Source: an uncultured Muribaculaceae bacterium (GTDB lineage: Bacteria; Bacteroidota; Bacteroidia; Bacteroidales; Muribaculaceae). From it: a stretch of 64,000 nt of DNA. The translations under genes and the position numbers were made by a program. The notes beneath the pieces were generated by a model that had not been told where the DNA came from, made no database searches, and was given only the letters and a program-made list of their open reading frames with translations. How positions within the stretch are numbered: the stretch's first letter is position 1; every line of letters begins with the position of its first letter. Below are positions 7,292-15,745 of this stretch, piece after piece. The stretch covers positions 186,001 through 250,000 of the forward strand of contig CAKUQQ010000001.1 in NCBI GenBank assembly GCA_934675575.1, read 5' to 3'.

Positions 7292-9607
7292 TTATATTGT
7301 CAGGCGAAAGGCTATGCTGAATGTGCGCGCTGCTCCTGGATAGCCACGGAATGTTGCCAAATCATGACCACTGCCGTCAATGCCTCTTTCAAAATATTTT
7401 GTATCAAGCATATTCATGACATTCAAGAAAACATTCATTTTCACCTTATCTCCAATATGTCCACGCCAACCAAGTGTGCAATCAAGCAACTGATAAGACG
7501 GTAGCCGATAGGCATCTTCTTTGTCACTTGATGCGCGGCTTGACGGCTCAAAGTCGGCATACATTCTGGCATTCATTTGCCATGATGCGTTGAAATAGAA
7601 GCCTCTCGGCATGCCAATATTCATTTTTCCACCCAACTGGCTTTGTGGTGCATCACCCACATGCAATCCATTGCACATAATGCTATACTCCTTCAAAGCA
7701 TCACCGCTGAATGAGTCATAAATAATAGCACGTCCAGAATTTTTCCATTTCCACGATGCAGTCATAGCAAAAAAGCTCATTTTAAGCCAGGAAGTCAACT
7801 GTTGATATGCTGTCAGTTCTAAGCCCAAATGCAGTGCATTCAGCCCTTTTATCTGATATTTTTCTGCTGCTTCATCAGCACGCTTTGAGATGTCAACAGT
7901 GAGCGTCTTGTTGCGCCACGAGGCCACATAGCCAGACAATTCCGCACCACCGCCGTTCCAAGTTGTACGCCACCCCACTTCAGCCATAATGTTTTTCTCA
8001 TTTGTAATATCGTTTGTAACGCTCAAGTTGTTTGATGCCAGATACACACCGGCGTATGGCAGACGCGAATTGTAGCCACCATTCACATACACGACATTGC
8101 CTTTATTTACATGATAAAGCGCACCGCCTTTCACACTTGCGCCCCAGCCATGAGCCCACTGCGAATGTTCACCAGTGGCATGGTTGCTTCTGCGATAATT
8201 GCCATTAAACACCGACACGCCAAAATTGGCGTTTATGCGTGATGTGTTATAGCGCAATTGCACATATGATGACAAATGATGTGTAGTTCGCCCATATCGA
8301 GGACCAACCATATTGCCAGGCACGAGCCTACTGCCAGAGGAGGCATCACTCCAGAATTCTCCGCCAAGCAAATCAAGTATCTTCATCTTCTGCCAAGTGG
8401 CGAAATACTGATATTGCGTGCCTGCTCCAAGCGTTAAAGACGTGTTTATAAGATATTCACCCGATGCAATAGCTCCCACTTGTGTGTGTCCCGACAAAAA
8501 ATCTATCATCATGTTTTGCGATGCGCCATTTAGTTTGTTTTCTGCAACAATGGCGTCAAAATCTATGTGTCCGTCCTCAGTTTGATGGCTTATTATATTT
8601 TTTGCCCCGCGTGCTGCATAAGTTGAGCGTCCGCCACCATCGGCGATAGCCACATACACGGAATTGTTCATTTTAAAGCGTTTCAAATCAAGTGCATGTT
8701 GAAGTGTGAAATATGGTTTGAAATAATGGTTGCGCGCAATGCTATATGGCTTGCCGCGCAAATAGCCCCAGTTTTTACTGTAATTTCTGCCATATCGCTT
8801 CACCTCATCATCACTCAAGGCTGTGTTACGCTGGTCGTGAGTTTCTGGAGAACCAAGTGCTGTGAATGTGAGAGTGTGTGTATCTCCTATTTTTTTGCCT
8901 ATCGACAGCAAATAAGACAACGTTTTAACTCCTGTGTGCTGCACATATCCATCACCTTTTATATACGACAGATTTGCATTGACGTTCCACCCATGAGCCA
9001 ACTCACCTGTAGAATATTCCATATTGGTCTTAAAAGTTCCCCATTCATTCATATTTGTGCCAACTACTACTTGTGGTCGTAGCCCAGATGTGCGTGTCAC
9101 AATATTCACACTACCACCCATGGCACAGTCTGCAAGCATTGATGTGCCAAGTCCTTTCTGCACTTGCACAGAATATGTGGCATCAGCAAGCCCAATCCAA
9201 TTGTTCCAATACATTGACCCCGAAGTCAATCCTTGTATTGGAATACCATTGAGCAGTATAGAAATGTTGTCTTGCTTAAAACCTCGCATGTTCAGTGATG
9301 CATCGGCATAACTGCCAGTAGATGCTGTGGCATATACACCAGGAATACCCTGCAACATCTTCACATAGTTTGTTGATGTCACATTCATCAGAATGGTTGA
9401 CGGGGTGATTGTTGTTAGGTTTAGCGGAGTGTTGCCGGCATCGGCAAGATGAGTGTGCACCACCACTTCTTGTAGTGATAGCACAGTGTCAGGGTTCTCT
9501 TGATTTTGTTGCTTGGAGTCTAAACCTTCACCAGCGACAACAGCACTTGCAAGGTTTGGCAGAATTGCTACACCCAACGCAACAAGATAATTCTTTGATT
9601 TCTTCAT
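7292..9607 (-). CDS. TonB-dependent outer-membrane receptor under FMN riboswitch control
   Basis: A 771-residue protein from the ATG at 9607, which gives a clean signal peptide (MKKSKNYLVALGVAILPNLASA); an in-frame ATG at 9634 is an alternative. The plug domain is at about residues 60-200 (VKMLQGIPGVYATAS, LNMRGF, ISILLNGIPIQG, VQVQKGLGTSMLADCAMGGSVNI) and a 22-strand-type barrel follows, ending ARTFSIAFRLTI. TonB receptors import scarce ligands using energy from TonB-ExbBD. The 5' leader carries an FMN riboswitch, so expression should fall when FMN is plentiful. The simplest inference is that the ligand is riboflavin or a related flavin. It is monocistronic, with no inner-membrane flavin transporter alongside. 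Confidence 0.9.
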   Translation of the reverse strand: MKKSKNYLVALGVAILPNLASAVVAGEGLDSKQQNQENPDTVLSLQEVVVHTHLADAGNTPLNLTTITPSTILMNVTSTNYVKMLQGIPGVYATASTGSYADASLNMRGFKQDNISILLNGIPIQGLTSGSMYWNNWIGLADATYSVQVQKGLGTSMLADCAMGGSVNIVTRTSGLRPQVVVGTNMNEWGTFKTNMEYSTGELAHGWNVNANLSYIKGDGYVQHTGVKTLSYLLSIGKKIGDTHTLTFTALGSPETHDQRNTALSDDEVKRYGRNYSKNWGYLRGKPYSIARNHYFKPYFTLQHALDLKRFKMNNSVYVAIADGGGRSTYAARGAKNIISHQTEDGHIDFDAIVAENKLNGASQNMMIDFLSGHTQVGAIASGEYLINTSLTLGAGTQYQYFATWQKMKILDLLGGEFWSDASSGSRLVPGNMVGPRYGRTTHHLSSYVQLRYNTSRINANFGVSVFNGNYRRSNHATGEHSQWAHGWGASVKGGALYHVNKGNVVYVNGGYNSRLPYAGVYLASNNLSVTNDITNEKNIMAEVGWRTTWNGGGAELSGYVASWRNKTLTVDISKRADEAAEKYQIKGLNALHLGLELTAYQQLTSWLKMSFFAMTASWKWKNSGRAIIYDSFSGDALKEYSIMCNGLHVGDAPQSQLGGKMNIGMPRGFYFNASWQMNARMYADFEPSSRASSDKEDAYRLPSYQLLDCTLGWRGHIGDKVKMNVFLNVMNMLDTKYFERGIDGSGHDLATFRGYPGAARTFSIAFRLTI

Positions 9608-9645
9608 CGAAAAAAGCATTAAATTGTTAAACATTTAGTGTCACA

Positions 9646-9737
9646 ATTCAAGGCTTTTATTTTTCAGACGTTGGCAAGCACAAGTCATTCACATTCTCGG
9701 ATAATCAATTATTAGTTAGTGAGTGTCCTTGAATGTG
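9646..9737 (-). promoter_or_regulatory. Possible expression platform between riboswitch and receptor start
   Basis: In the transcript, the segment CACATTCAAGG (complement of 9727-9737) can pair with GAATGTG (complement of 9690-9696), or with CCTTGAATTGTG (complement of 9642-9653). The two pairings exclude each other. No U-run follows, so control would be of translation or stability and not simple termination. This is inferred from base pairing only. Confidence 0.4.
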
Positions 9738-9761
9738 TTTTTTCTCTATGCTTGTCTAAAC

Positions 9762-9909
9762 TTCTTCTTCCATCCAGACTTTTACTGTCGGTACCGTAAT
9801 TGCAACGGTTCGTGCCACACATATATGCGACAAATAAAGATGTCTTTTGTCACAAAAATGGCTCGCGGACTATACCGCCGGTAGGGATTTTCGCCCTGCC
9901 CTGAAGAGT
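9762..9909 (-). ncRNA. FMN riboswitch (RFN element)
   Basis: Read on the minus strand, the conserved RFN parts occur in order: CTTCAGGGCAGGGCGAAAA, then TCCCTACCGGCGGTATAGTC and CGCGAGCC, a variable arm, then GGCACGAACCG, TACGGTACCGACAGT and AAAGTCTGGATGGAAGAAG. The outer P1 helix is formed by the CTCTTC and GAAGAAG ends. It binds flavin mononucleotide and normally turns off riboflavin synthesis or transport genes. It lies about 155 bases before the TonB receptor start, with no other gene between. Confidence 0.93.
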
Positions 9910-10140
9910 TCACTAATACAAAAGTAGTAGATTTCTACCAATTCTACAATTTCCACACACAACTCGATTGGAGGTTTCAGAAGAAACATATTGCATTGTG
10001 TCATTTATTTATATTTATTGTCGTTGGGAGAAAAAATGGCAAAGTCCAATACTAGCACGAAATAGGGTGGGCTGTGGCTAATTTGGTGTCATAGCCCATT
10101 TATTTGTGGCGATTTAGGCAAGTTGCTGGCCGAGATTGGT

Positions 10141-10148
10141 TATATTTG
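10141..10148 (+). promoter_or_regulatory. -7 box for the GH3-family gene
   Basis: TATATTTG matches the Bacteroidetes -7 consensus and lies 33 bases before the ATG at 10182. No good -33 element was recognised. The remaining bases between the riboswitch and this box (9910-10140) show no gene. Confidence 0.5.
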
Positions 10149-10181
10149 CATACGTAAAAAAACGAAAAAGATTGTTTTGCA

Positions 10182-11702
10182 ATGATTGATTTCACACCAT
10201 TAGTCCGCAACCACTTTTTGAGCCGGCTTTATCAGCAGACGCGCTACATTGACCACGCCGACAGCATTCAGCAGGGCGAGCTTGTGAAGCTGATAGAGAA
10301 AGCCGCGCTCACAGAGATTGGGCGCAAATACGACTTCTCAAAGATTCGCACCTACAAGCAGTTTGCTTCCACGGTGCCGCTCTATCGCTATGAGGACTTG
10401 AAGCCGCAAATAATGCGCATGGTGGGCGGTGAAGCAAATGTGCTGTGGCCAGGCAAGACATTCAACTTTGCGCAGTCGTCGGGCACAAGCGACTCGAAAA
10501 GCAAATACATACCCGTCACGCGCGACTCCTTTAGGCTAAACCATTATCAGGGAGCAAGCGATGTGGTGTCGCACTACCTCAATCTCAATCCCAATAGCCG
10601 CTTGTTTTCTGGCAAGGCATTTATTTTGGGCGGAAGTTTTGCCAATGAGCTTGACCTGAAACCTGGCGTGAAAGTGGGCGATTTGTCGGCAAACCTGATT
10701 GACAACATCAATCCTCTTGCCAACATATTCAGAATACCGTCAAAAAAAGTGGCTCTGATGAAAGATTGGAGCGAGAAGCTGCCGGCGCTCGTTGATGCCT
10801 GTGTCAATGCCAATGTCACTAATCTGTCGGGTGTGCCGTCGTGGTTCTTGACGGTAATAAAGCAAGTTATGGCACGCAAGGGTGTGGGCTGTCTGCACGA
10901 AGTGTGGCCCAACCTTGAGGTTTTTTTTCACGGTGGAATTGACTTTGAGCCATATCGTGAGCAATATGAGAAGATATGCGACATGAGCAAAATGCACTTT
11001 CTCAACACCTACAATGCCAGTGAGGGCTTCTTTGCCGTGCAGAGCGACTGGAGCACCACAGCCATGCTGCTGCTGCTCGACATAGGCGTTTTCTTTGAGT
11101 TCCTGCCCATTGAGGACACTGACAGCTCCATGCCCGAAGTTTACCCTATATGGGAAGTGGAGCAGGGTCGCACCTATGAGCTTGTGATTACTGCCTGCAA
11201 TGGCTTGTGGCGCTACCGCATAGGCGACACTGTGCGCATTGAGCAGCTCCACCCGGTGAAAATAAGCATTGCCGGACGCACCAAGAGCTTCATCAATGCC
11301 TTTGGCGAGGAACTCATGGTGGGCAATGCCGACTATGCCATGGCCCAGGCGCAGCGTGAGACTGGGGCTGAGGTGGCAAACTACACCGCCGCGCCCGTGT
11401 ATGCCTGTCCCGATGTGCGCGCGCACCACCAGTGGCTCATAGAATTCAGTCGCGAGCCTCGCGACATGGCGGCGTTTATAAGCGCGCTCGACGCCCACCT
11501 CAAGGCTTGCAACAGCGACTATGAGGCAAAACGCAAGTCCGACATATTTCTGTGTGCTCCCACCGTGGTTGTGGCCAAGCAGGGCTTGTTTGACCACTGG
11601 CTGGCAAGCACAGGCAAACTTGGCGGCCAGCGCAAGGTGCCGCGCTTGAGCAACAACCGCACCATAATTGAGGACATGCTTGCCATTAACAAGCGGCTTT
11701 GA
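10182..11702 (+). CDS. GH3-family (auxin-responsive GH3-like) adenylate-forming enzyme
   Basis: A 506-residue protein with the bacterial GH3 pattern. The N-terminal region (YDFSKIRTYKQFASTVPLYRYEDLKPQI) leads to the ATP-binding P-loop-like FAQSSGTSDSKSKYIPVT at about residue 98-115. Later come FLNTYNASEGFFAVQ, YELVITACNGLWRYRIGDTVRI and GRTKSFINAFGEELM, which match the ANL-superfamily adenylation motifs. Plant GH3 enzymes join amino acids to acyl acids such as indole-acetate; the bacterial substrates are largely unknown. It is followed after 57 bases by a small monooxygenase-fold gene and a terminator, a possible two-gene unit. Confidence 0.88.
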   Translation: MIDFTPLVRNHFLSRLYQQTRYIDHADSIQQGELVKLIEKAALTEIGRKYDFSKIRTYKQFASTVPLYRYEDLKPQIMRMVGGEANVLWPGKTFNFAQSSGTSDSKSKYIPVTRDSFRLNHYQGASDVVSHYLNLNPNSRLFSGKAFILGGSFANELDLKPGVKVGDLSANLIDNINPLANIFRIPSKKVALMKDWSEKLPALVDACVNANVTNLSGVPSWFLTVIKQVMARKGVGCLHEVWPNLEVFFHGGIDFEPYREQYEKICDMSKMHFLNTYNASEGFFAVQSDWSTTAMLLLLDIGVFFEFLPIEDTDSSMPEVYPIWEVEQGRTYELVITACNGLWRYRIGDTVRIEQLHPVKISIAGRTKSFINAFGEELMVGNADYAMAQAQRETGAEVANYTAAPVYACPDVRAHHQWLIEFSREPRDMAAFISALDAHLKACNSDYEAKRKSDIFLCAPTVVVAKQGLFDHWLASTGKLGGQRKVPRLSNNRTIIEDMLAINKRL

Positions 11703-11759
11703 GCTCCTCTTGATTTTCTTGAAAAAACACTTATAACGCATAAAACAAATTTTAAAGCT

Positions 11760-12068
11760 ATGATTAGGTTAAACGCTTTTTTTACCGTTAAAAAAGAAGT
11801 TGAGACCAGCAAGGTGCTCGACTTGGCAAAACAATTAGTTGAAAAATCGCTCAAAGACGAGGGTTGCGTGTCATACGGCATCTTCCAGAGCGGAACAGAC
11901 AAGCGCGTGATGATGTTTTGCGAGACTTGGAAAGACCAGGAGTCGCTCGACAAGCACAGCGCCTCAAAGCACTTCACCACTATAGTGCCGCAAATCGAAG
12001 CACTCACCGTTGACGGACTCAAGTGCGAGCGTTTTGAGTTTCCGTTCAGAAAGTGGGAGTCAGACTGA
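11760..12068 (+). CDS. Antibiotic-biosynthesis-monooxygenase (ABM) fold protein, putative quinol monooxygenase
   Basis: A 102-residue protein of the dimeric ferredoxin-like ABM fold (YgiN-like). The pattern is an N-terminal strand (RLNAFFTV), a helix, DEGCVSYGIFQS, then MMFCETWKDQESLDKHSASKHF, the usual E-x-W and LDxHxxSxHF signature. Members oxidise quinols or degrade heme; no catalytic assignment is possible here. It follows the GH3-family gene on the same strand and ends at a strong terminator. Confidence 0.85.
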   Translation: MIRLNAFFTVKKEVETSKVLDLAKQLVEKSLKDEGCVSYGIFQSGTDKRVMMFCETWKDQESLDKHSASKHFTTIVPQIEALTVDGLKCERFEFPFRKWESD

Positions 12069-12118
12069 TTGTTAGTAACACTTAAAAAACAATCAGCCAC
12101 ACAGGCATTAATAATTAG

Positions 12119-12163
12119 CGTGCCTTGCAGAAAAACACTCTGCAAGGCACGTTTTCTTTTTTC
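12119..12163 (+). terminator. Intrinsic terminator after the ABM gene
   Basis: Perfect 12-bp stem CGTGCCTTGCAG (12119-12130) with CTGCAAGGCACG (12140-12151), a 9-base loop, then a T-rich tail (TTTTCTTTTTT). Confidence 0.92.
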
Positions 12164-12205
12164 TCAGTTTGCCGCTCTGTGGCAAGTGCTGTGTGTGCGC
12201 GAAGC

Positions 12206-14161
12206 TCAAGGCTGCAACTTGTTTTCGTTCATGCGCCACATATATTGCTGTATTATGGCCTTTAGCTCCGTTTCAAGGCGGTTTTGTTGCGGCACTTTAC
12301 CCACTATGTTGTGTTGCAGCAGAGGGTCGCTCTTGAAGCGGTAGGCGGCTTTCACGTTTTGTCCGTCAAACTGTATCATGTAGTCACCTTTCAGATACTG
12401 GTATATGCCGTTGTTGTAGTTCACAGCCCAAGTGTCTTGCGGCGGTGTGCTGAGCAGGTCGGAGCCAAACGCCACATAAGGCTTGTCGTAGCCGAGCAGG
12501 TGCATCAGCGTGGGCATGATGTCTATTTGCTGTGCAATCACATCGGTGCGCATGCCGGGCTTTATGCTGCCGTCGGGCGTGTAGAATAGTATGGGTATTG
12601 AGTATAGGCCGAGGTCGGTCTTATATTCCGCATGCTTGTTGAGGTTTGTGTGGTCGGCCACAATCACAAAAATCGTGTTTTTGTACCATGGCTGGTGTGC
12701 CGCACGCTCAAAGAATTTGCGCAGAGCCATGTCGGTGTAGCGAATGCACTTGTGAATGGGCAGTCCGCCCTCCTCGCGATACACGTTGGCATATTGTGCC
12801 GGCACTTTGTAGGGGTGGTGTGAGCTTGCACTGAACACTGTGGTCACAAACGGCTGCTTAAAGTGTTCCATCTCGTCGAGCGTGAACTGGAAGAAAGGCT
12901 CGTCCCATATAGCCCACTTGCCGTCGAAGTCGTCCATGCCGTGATATTTTGGCGATTTGCAGTATTCGTTCAGCCCGAAGTAGTCTTTGTAGCCTATGGC
13001 GTGGGCAAATGCCCCGAAGCCCATGGATATGTTGTGGCCACCGTGGAAAAATGCGCTGTAATAGCCCTTGGGGGCGAGCATAGATGCCACACCGCTCACT
13101 TTGTTGAGCGACGCCGGTGTGAGGAAGAAAGGCTCCACAAACATAGGTATGCTCGACAGCACCGACGGCATTGCGTCCATGCTTATGCGGCCGTTGGCGT
13201 AGCTATACTTAAACGTGAGTGATTTTGGCACCAGGCTGTCAACAAACGGCATGTAGCCTTTGTAGTGTCCGCCCTCAAGAGTGGGGTTTAGGCTGCCTAT
13301 ATATTCTTTGCCCATGCTCTCCATTATGAGTATCACCACGTTTTTCTTGCCGAGCGACAGTGAGTCGGGTTTGGGCGTGATGATGGGCTGGTAAGTCTTG
13401 GCCATTTGGTAGAGTGTCATGTAGTGTGGCGTGACATACACTTTCTTGCCTATGCTGCGGATTATGGAAAACGGTGTGTTGAGCACGAGCACCGACTCCA
13501 CAGGACGGTTCACATATTCGTTGGCGTTGCTTATGGTGATGGGGCGTGTGCCGGCAGTTGCGCTGCCGCGTATGCCTATTACCGCCATAGGAGCCACCAC
13601 AGCGAGCGAAACCAGTTGAGTGGTATAATATTTCCAACCGCGGTCAAAAACCTCCACACGCGCCGTCACAAAGCATTTCCACAGCATTGTCACCAGCACT
13701 GCAAACACCAGCACCAGATACCAGTGGTTGACAAACTCGGTGAGGAATATAGACCCTATGTTGCTCTCGTTGGTAAACTCGCTGAACACGGTGATTGTGC
13801 TGCGCCGGCCAGTATATTGGAAATAAACCGAGTCGATGAGGTTTGAAGCCGCTCCGGCAGCGTTTGTCACCACAAAAATCCACTTAAGCACGTTTTGAAA
13901 TTTCGGAAATTCCTTCAGGTGCAACGGCAGCAGTGTGAGCGCGAGATACAGGGCATTGATGTAGAGAAGTGCCGAGGTGTCAAACACCAGCGCGCCCTTG
14001 AGCATGTTGGCTGCAAGAGGGCACGACATATAGGGAGCATATGTGCTCCAGTTGACAGCAAAAAATGCCACGCGCGTGAGCATGAACACTGCGTATGCCA
14101 CCAGCATATTGATGGCAGCGGCACAGATATTTGAATGGATTATTTTTCTTGTGGTTGTCAT
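12206..14161 (-). CDS. LTA-synthase-family membrane sulfatase/phosphotransferase
   Basis: A 651-residue protein with about five N-terminal membrane helices (residues ~10-200) and an extracytoplasmic alkaline-phosphatase-like domain. Motifs are NVVILIMESMGKEYIG (metal site), NGRISMDAMPSVLSSIP around the nucleophile position (~residue 327), SASSHHPYKVP, and FVIVADHTNLNKH (metal ligands D-H). In lipoteichoic acid synthases the nucleophile is threonine; here a serine occupies that place. Gram-negative members transfer or remove phospho-head groups of lipids or glycans in the periplasm, and the substrate here is unknown. A TAATTTTG -7 box at 14166-14173 lies just upstream, with TTTG 18 bases further up (14192-14195). 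Confidence 0.88.
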   Translation of the reverse strand: MTTTRKIIHSNICAAAINMLVAYAVFMLTRVAFFAVNWSTYAPYMSCPLAANMLKGALVFDTSALLYINALYLALTLLPLHLKEFPKFQNVLKWIFVVTNAAGAASNLIDSVYFQYTGRRSTITVFSEFTNESNIGSIFLTEFVNHWYLVLVFAVLVTMLWKCFVTARVEVFDRGWKYYTTQLVSLAVVAPMAVIGIRGSATAGTRPITISNANEYVNRPVESVLVLNTPFSIIRSIGKKVYVTPHYMTLYQMAKTYQPIITPKPDSLSLGKKNVVILIMESMGKEYIGSLNPTLEGGHYKGYMPFVDSLVPKSLTFKYSYANGRISMDAMPSVLSSIPMFVEPFFLTPASLNKVSGVASMLAPKGYYSAFFHGGHNISMGFGAFAHAIGYKDYFGLNEYCKSPKYHGMDDFDGKWAIWDEPFFQFTLDEMEHFKQPFVTTVFSASSHHPYKVPAQYANVYREEGGLPIHKCIRYTDMALRKFFERAAHQPWYKNTIFVIVADHTNLNKHAEYKTDLGLYSIPILFYTPDGSIKPGMRTDVIAQQIDIMPTLMHLLGYDKPYVAFGSDLLSTPPQDTWAVNYNNGIYQYLKGDYMIQFDGQNVKAAYRFKSDPLLQHNIVGKVPQQNRLETELKAIIQQYMWRMNENKLQP

Positions 14162-14165
14162 GCTG

Positions 14166-14195
14166 CAAAATTACGAAAATATCGCATAATCCAAA
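14166..14195 (-). promoter_or_regulatory. Promoter for the LTA-synthase-like gene
   Basis: On the minus strand TTTG (complement of 14192-14195), an 18-base spacer and TAATTTTG (complement of 14166-14173). The start codon at 14161 leaves almost no leader. Confidence 0.5.
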
Positions 14196-14296
14196 AGCTG
14201 GCATAAATACACACACAACGCCCTCTCTTGGAGCAGGCTGTGTGGTGGCGACTCTGCTTCAAGCAAGGAAGTGTTGTGTCTTGTTTTTCTGTCTGG

Positions 14297-14614
14297 TCAG
14301 TCGAGGTGAAAAACCTCCTCAATCGGAATGCTCACAGGTGAGTTGTCAGGGTTGACGTCCATGATGTCGGCCATCATGTCCCACCATTTTTGGGTGATGG
14401 GGTCAACATTGCTGGTGTCTTGGCTGTTGGTGTCCTTGCTGCACTCCTGGTAGGCAAACAGCAGGTTGGTGTCCTTGTCCCAGAAAATGCTGTAATTGCT
14501 CACTCCAGAGTCTTTGATCATCTGTTTGAGTTCTGGCCAAATGGCGGCATGACGGCGTGCATATTCCTTTTCCATGCCTGGTTTCAGATACATTTTAAAT
14601 GCAAATCGTTTCAT
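14297..14614 (-). CDS. rhaM: L-rhamnose mutarotase
   Basis: A 105-residue dimeric alpha/beta-barrel enzyme that interconverts the alpha and beta anomers of L-rhamnose, feeding the isomerase. The family signatures are clear: EYARRHAAIWPEL (catalytic His and Tyr region), KWWDMMADIMDVNPDNSPVS and the C-terminal EVFHLD. It lies 25 kb from the rhaBATD-fucO unit and between unrelated genes, so it must be controlled separately or by a scattered regulon. Confidence 0.95.
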   Translation of the reverse strand: MKRFAFKMYLKPGMEKEYARRHAAIWPELKQMIKDSGVSNYSIFWDKDTNLLFAYQECSKDTNSQDTSNVDPITQKWWDMMADIMDVNPDNSPVSIPIEEVFHLD

Positions 14615-14804
14615 AGCTGCATTAATTTGAATAATTAGAGTTTATAGTTCAATGGTTGTGAAGTGTAGTGCCTCATTGTGCTGCCATGCAGCGCAGCGTG
14701 GCGGTCTTCATTGCTGAAGCCAAATTTAGCGATTAATCATGGTTCACGCAACTGTTGTGCGAGGTTTTGCGACAGGAAAACTTGAAAAGAGAAAAAATGT
14801 GCTC

Positions 14805-15668
14805 CTAAAAGTCGCTGAAGAAGCGTGGCCTTATGAGCAGACCCACGCGCAGACGCGAGCGAAACTTGTTGTAGTCGAGCAAGTTTTCGCCATAGCCGTT
14901 GTAGTATTCCACAAAAAGAAACTGGTTGTCTTTTTTGCGCAGACGCACACCAAGTTGGGCTATAGTGTTGACATTCAGATTCCACCCTTTGCGTTTCACA
15001 AACACCATCGACATCACGAACCTGTTGTCGGCACTCATGGCTTGAAAGCCCGATTGATATATGCCGCTGTAGCGCAAAATGTCGCGGTTGTTCTCGCCGT
15101 CGATGATAGGAATCCAGTATTTTGCGAAAATCATTAGCTGTGGGTCAACGAAAATGTTGCCGCTGAACGAAATTTTGTTCCAGCTGCGTGAGGCGAGCTT
15201 GTCGCGTCCGTTTGACTCATGCTCTATCATCACCGTCAGGCTGCCTATCATGCGGTCTTTCACAAACAGCAGTTTCGACAGGCCGAGTCCGGGATTGAAG
15301 TTGAGGTCGCGCATTGGCAGCGAATTCTCAAACACGCTCCACACACACTTTTGCGAATAGGTGAGAAACAGATAGGAGTGAAAGGGCAGGGTGCTGTTGG
15401 TGAGTCGCTGCTTGAAGCTGATGTTGAATTTCACGTCGCTGTTGTGCTGCGTGGGTTTTGCGCCCACCACAGTGCCTATGGTGAAGTAGTTGTCCTTAAA
15501 CAACGAAAAATAGGGCTGATGGTCGTAGTAGTTGCGTATGCTGTCGATTTTGCTCTGGTAATCAGGTGTTTCGACAATCTGGCACCAGCCTGTTGTAGCA
15601 GCCAGAGCCAAAACCAAAGTCATTGCTAATCTTGAAACTCGCTTAATTGTTGTCGAAATCCAAATCAT
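14805..15668 (-). CDS. pldA: Outer-membrane phospholipase A
   Basis: A 287-residue outer-membrane barrel with a signal peptide ending at about residue 29 (ATTGWCQ). The OMPLA catalytic signature IEHESNGRDKLASRSWNKI holds the active-site His (~150) and Ser (~152). E. coli PldA is a calcium-dependent dimer that removes misplaced phospholipids from the outer leaflet. A TAATTTTG -7 box lies at 15690-15697. It lies close to the LTA-synthase-like gene on the same strand, with rhaM between. Confidence 0.88.
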   Translation of the reverse strand: MIWISTTIKRVSRLAMTLVLALAATTGWCQIVETPDYQSKIDSIRNYYDHQPYFSLFKDNYFTIGTVVGAKPTQHNSDVKFNISFKQRLTNSTLPFHSYLFLTYSQKCVWSVFENSLPMRDLNFNPGLGLSKLLFVKDRMIGSLTVMIEHESNGRDKLASRSWNKISFSGNIFVDPQLMIFAKYWIPIIDGENNRDILRYSGIYQSGFQAMSADNRFVMSMVFVKRKGWNLNVNTIAQLGVRLRKKDNQFLFVEYYNGYGENLLDYNKFRSRLRVGLLIRPRFFSDF

Positions 15669-15689
15669 TGCCGTTTTTTACCCTTTGCG

Positions 15690-15697
15690 CAAAATTA
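15690..15697 (-). promoter_or_regulatory. -7 box for pldA
   Basis: The reverse complement is TAATTTTG, 21 bases before the start codon. No clear -33 element. Confidence 0.45.
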
Positions 15698-15745
15698 TGA
15701 AATTTGTTTCATTCCTCACTCCTTTTACCCCCAAATTCACCATCA

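Noticed and set aside
14739..15137. Plus-strand frame opposite pldA
   Set aside because: Antisense shadow of a gene with an intact catalytic signature.
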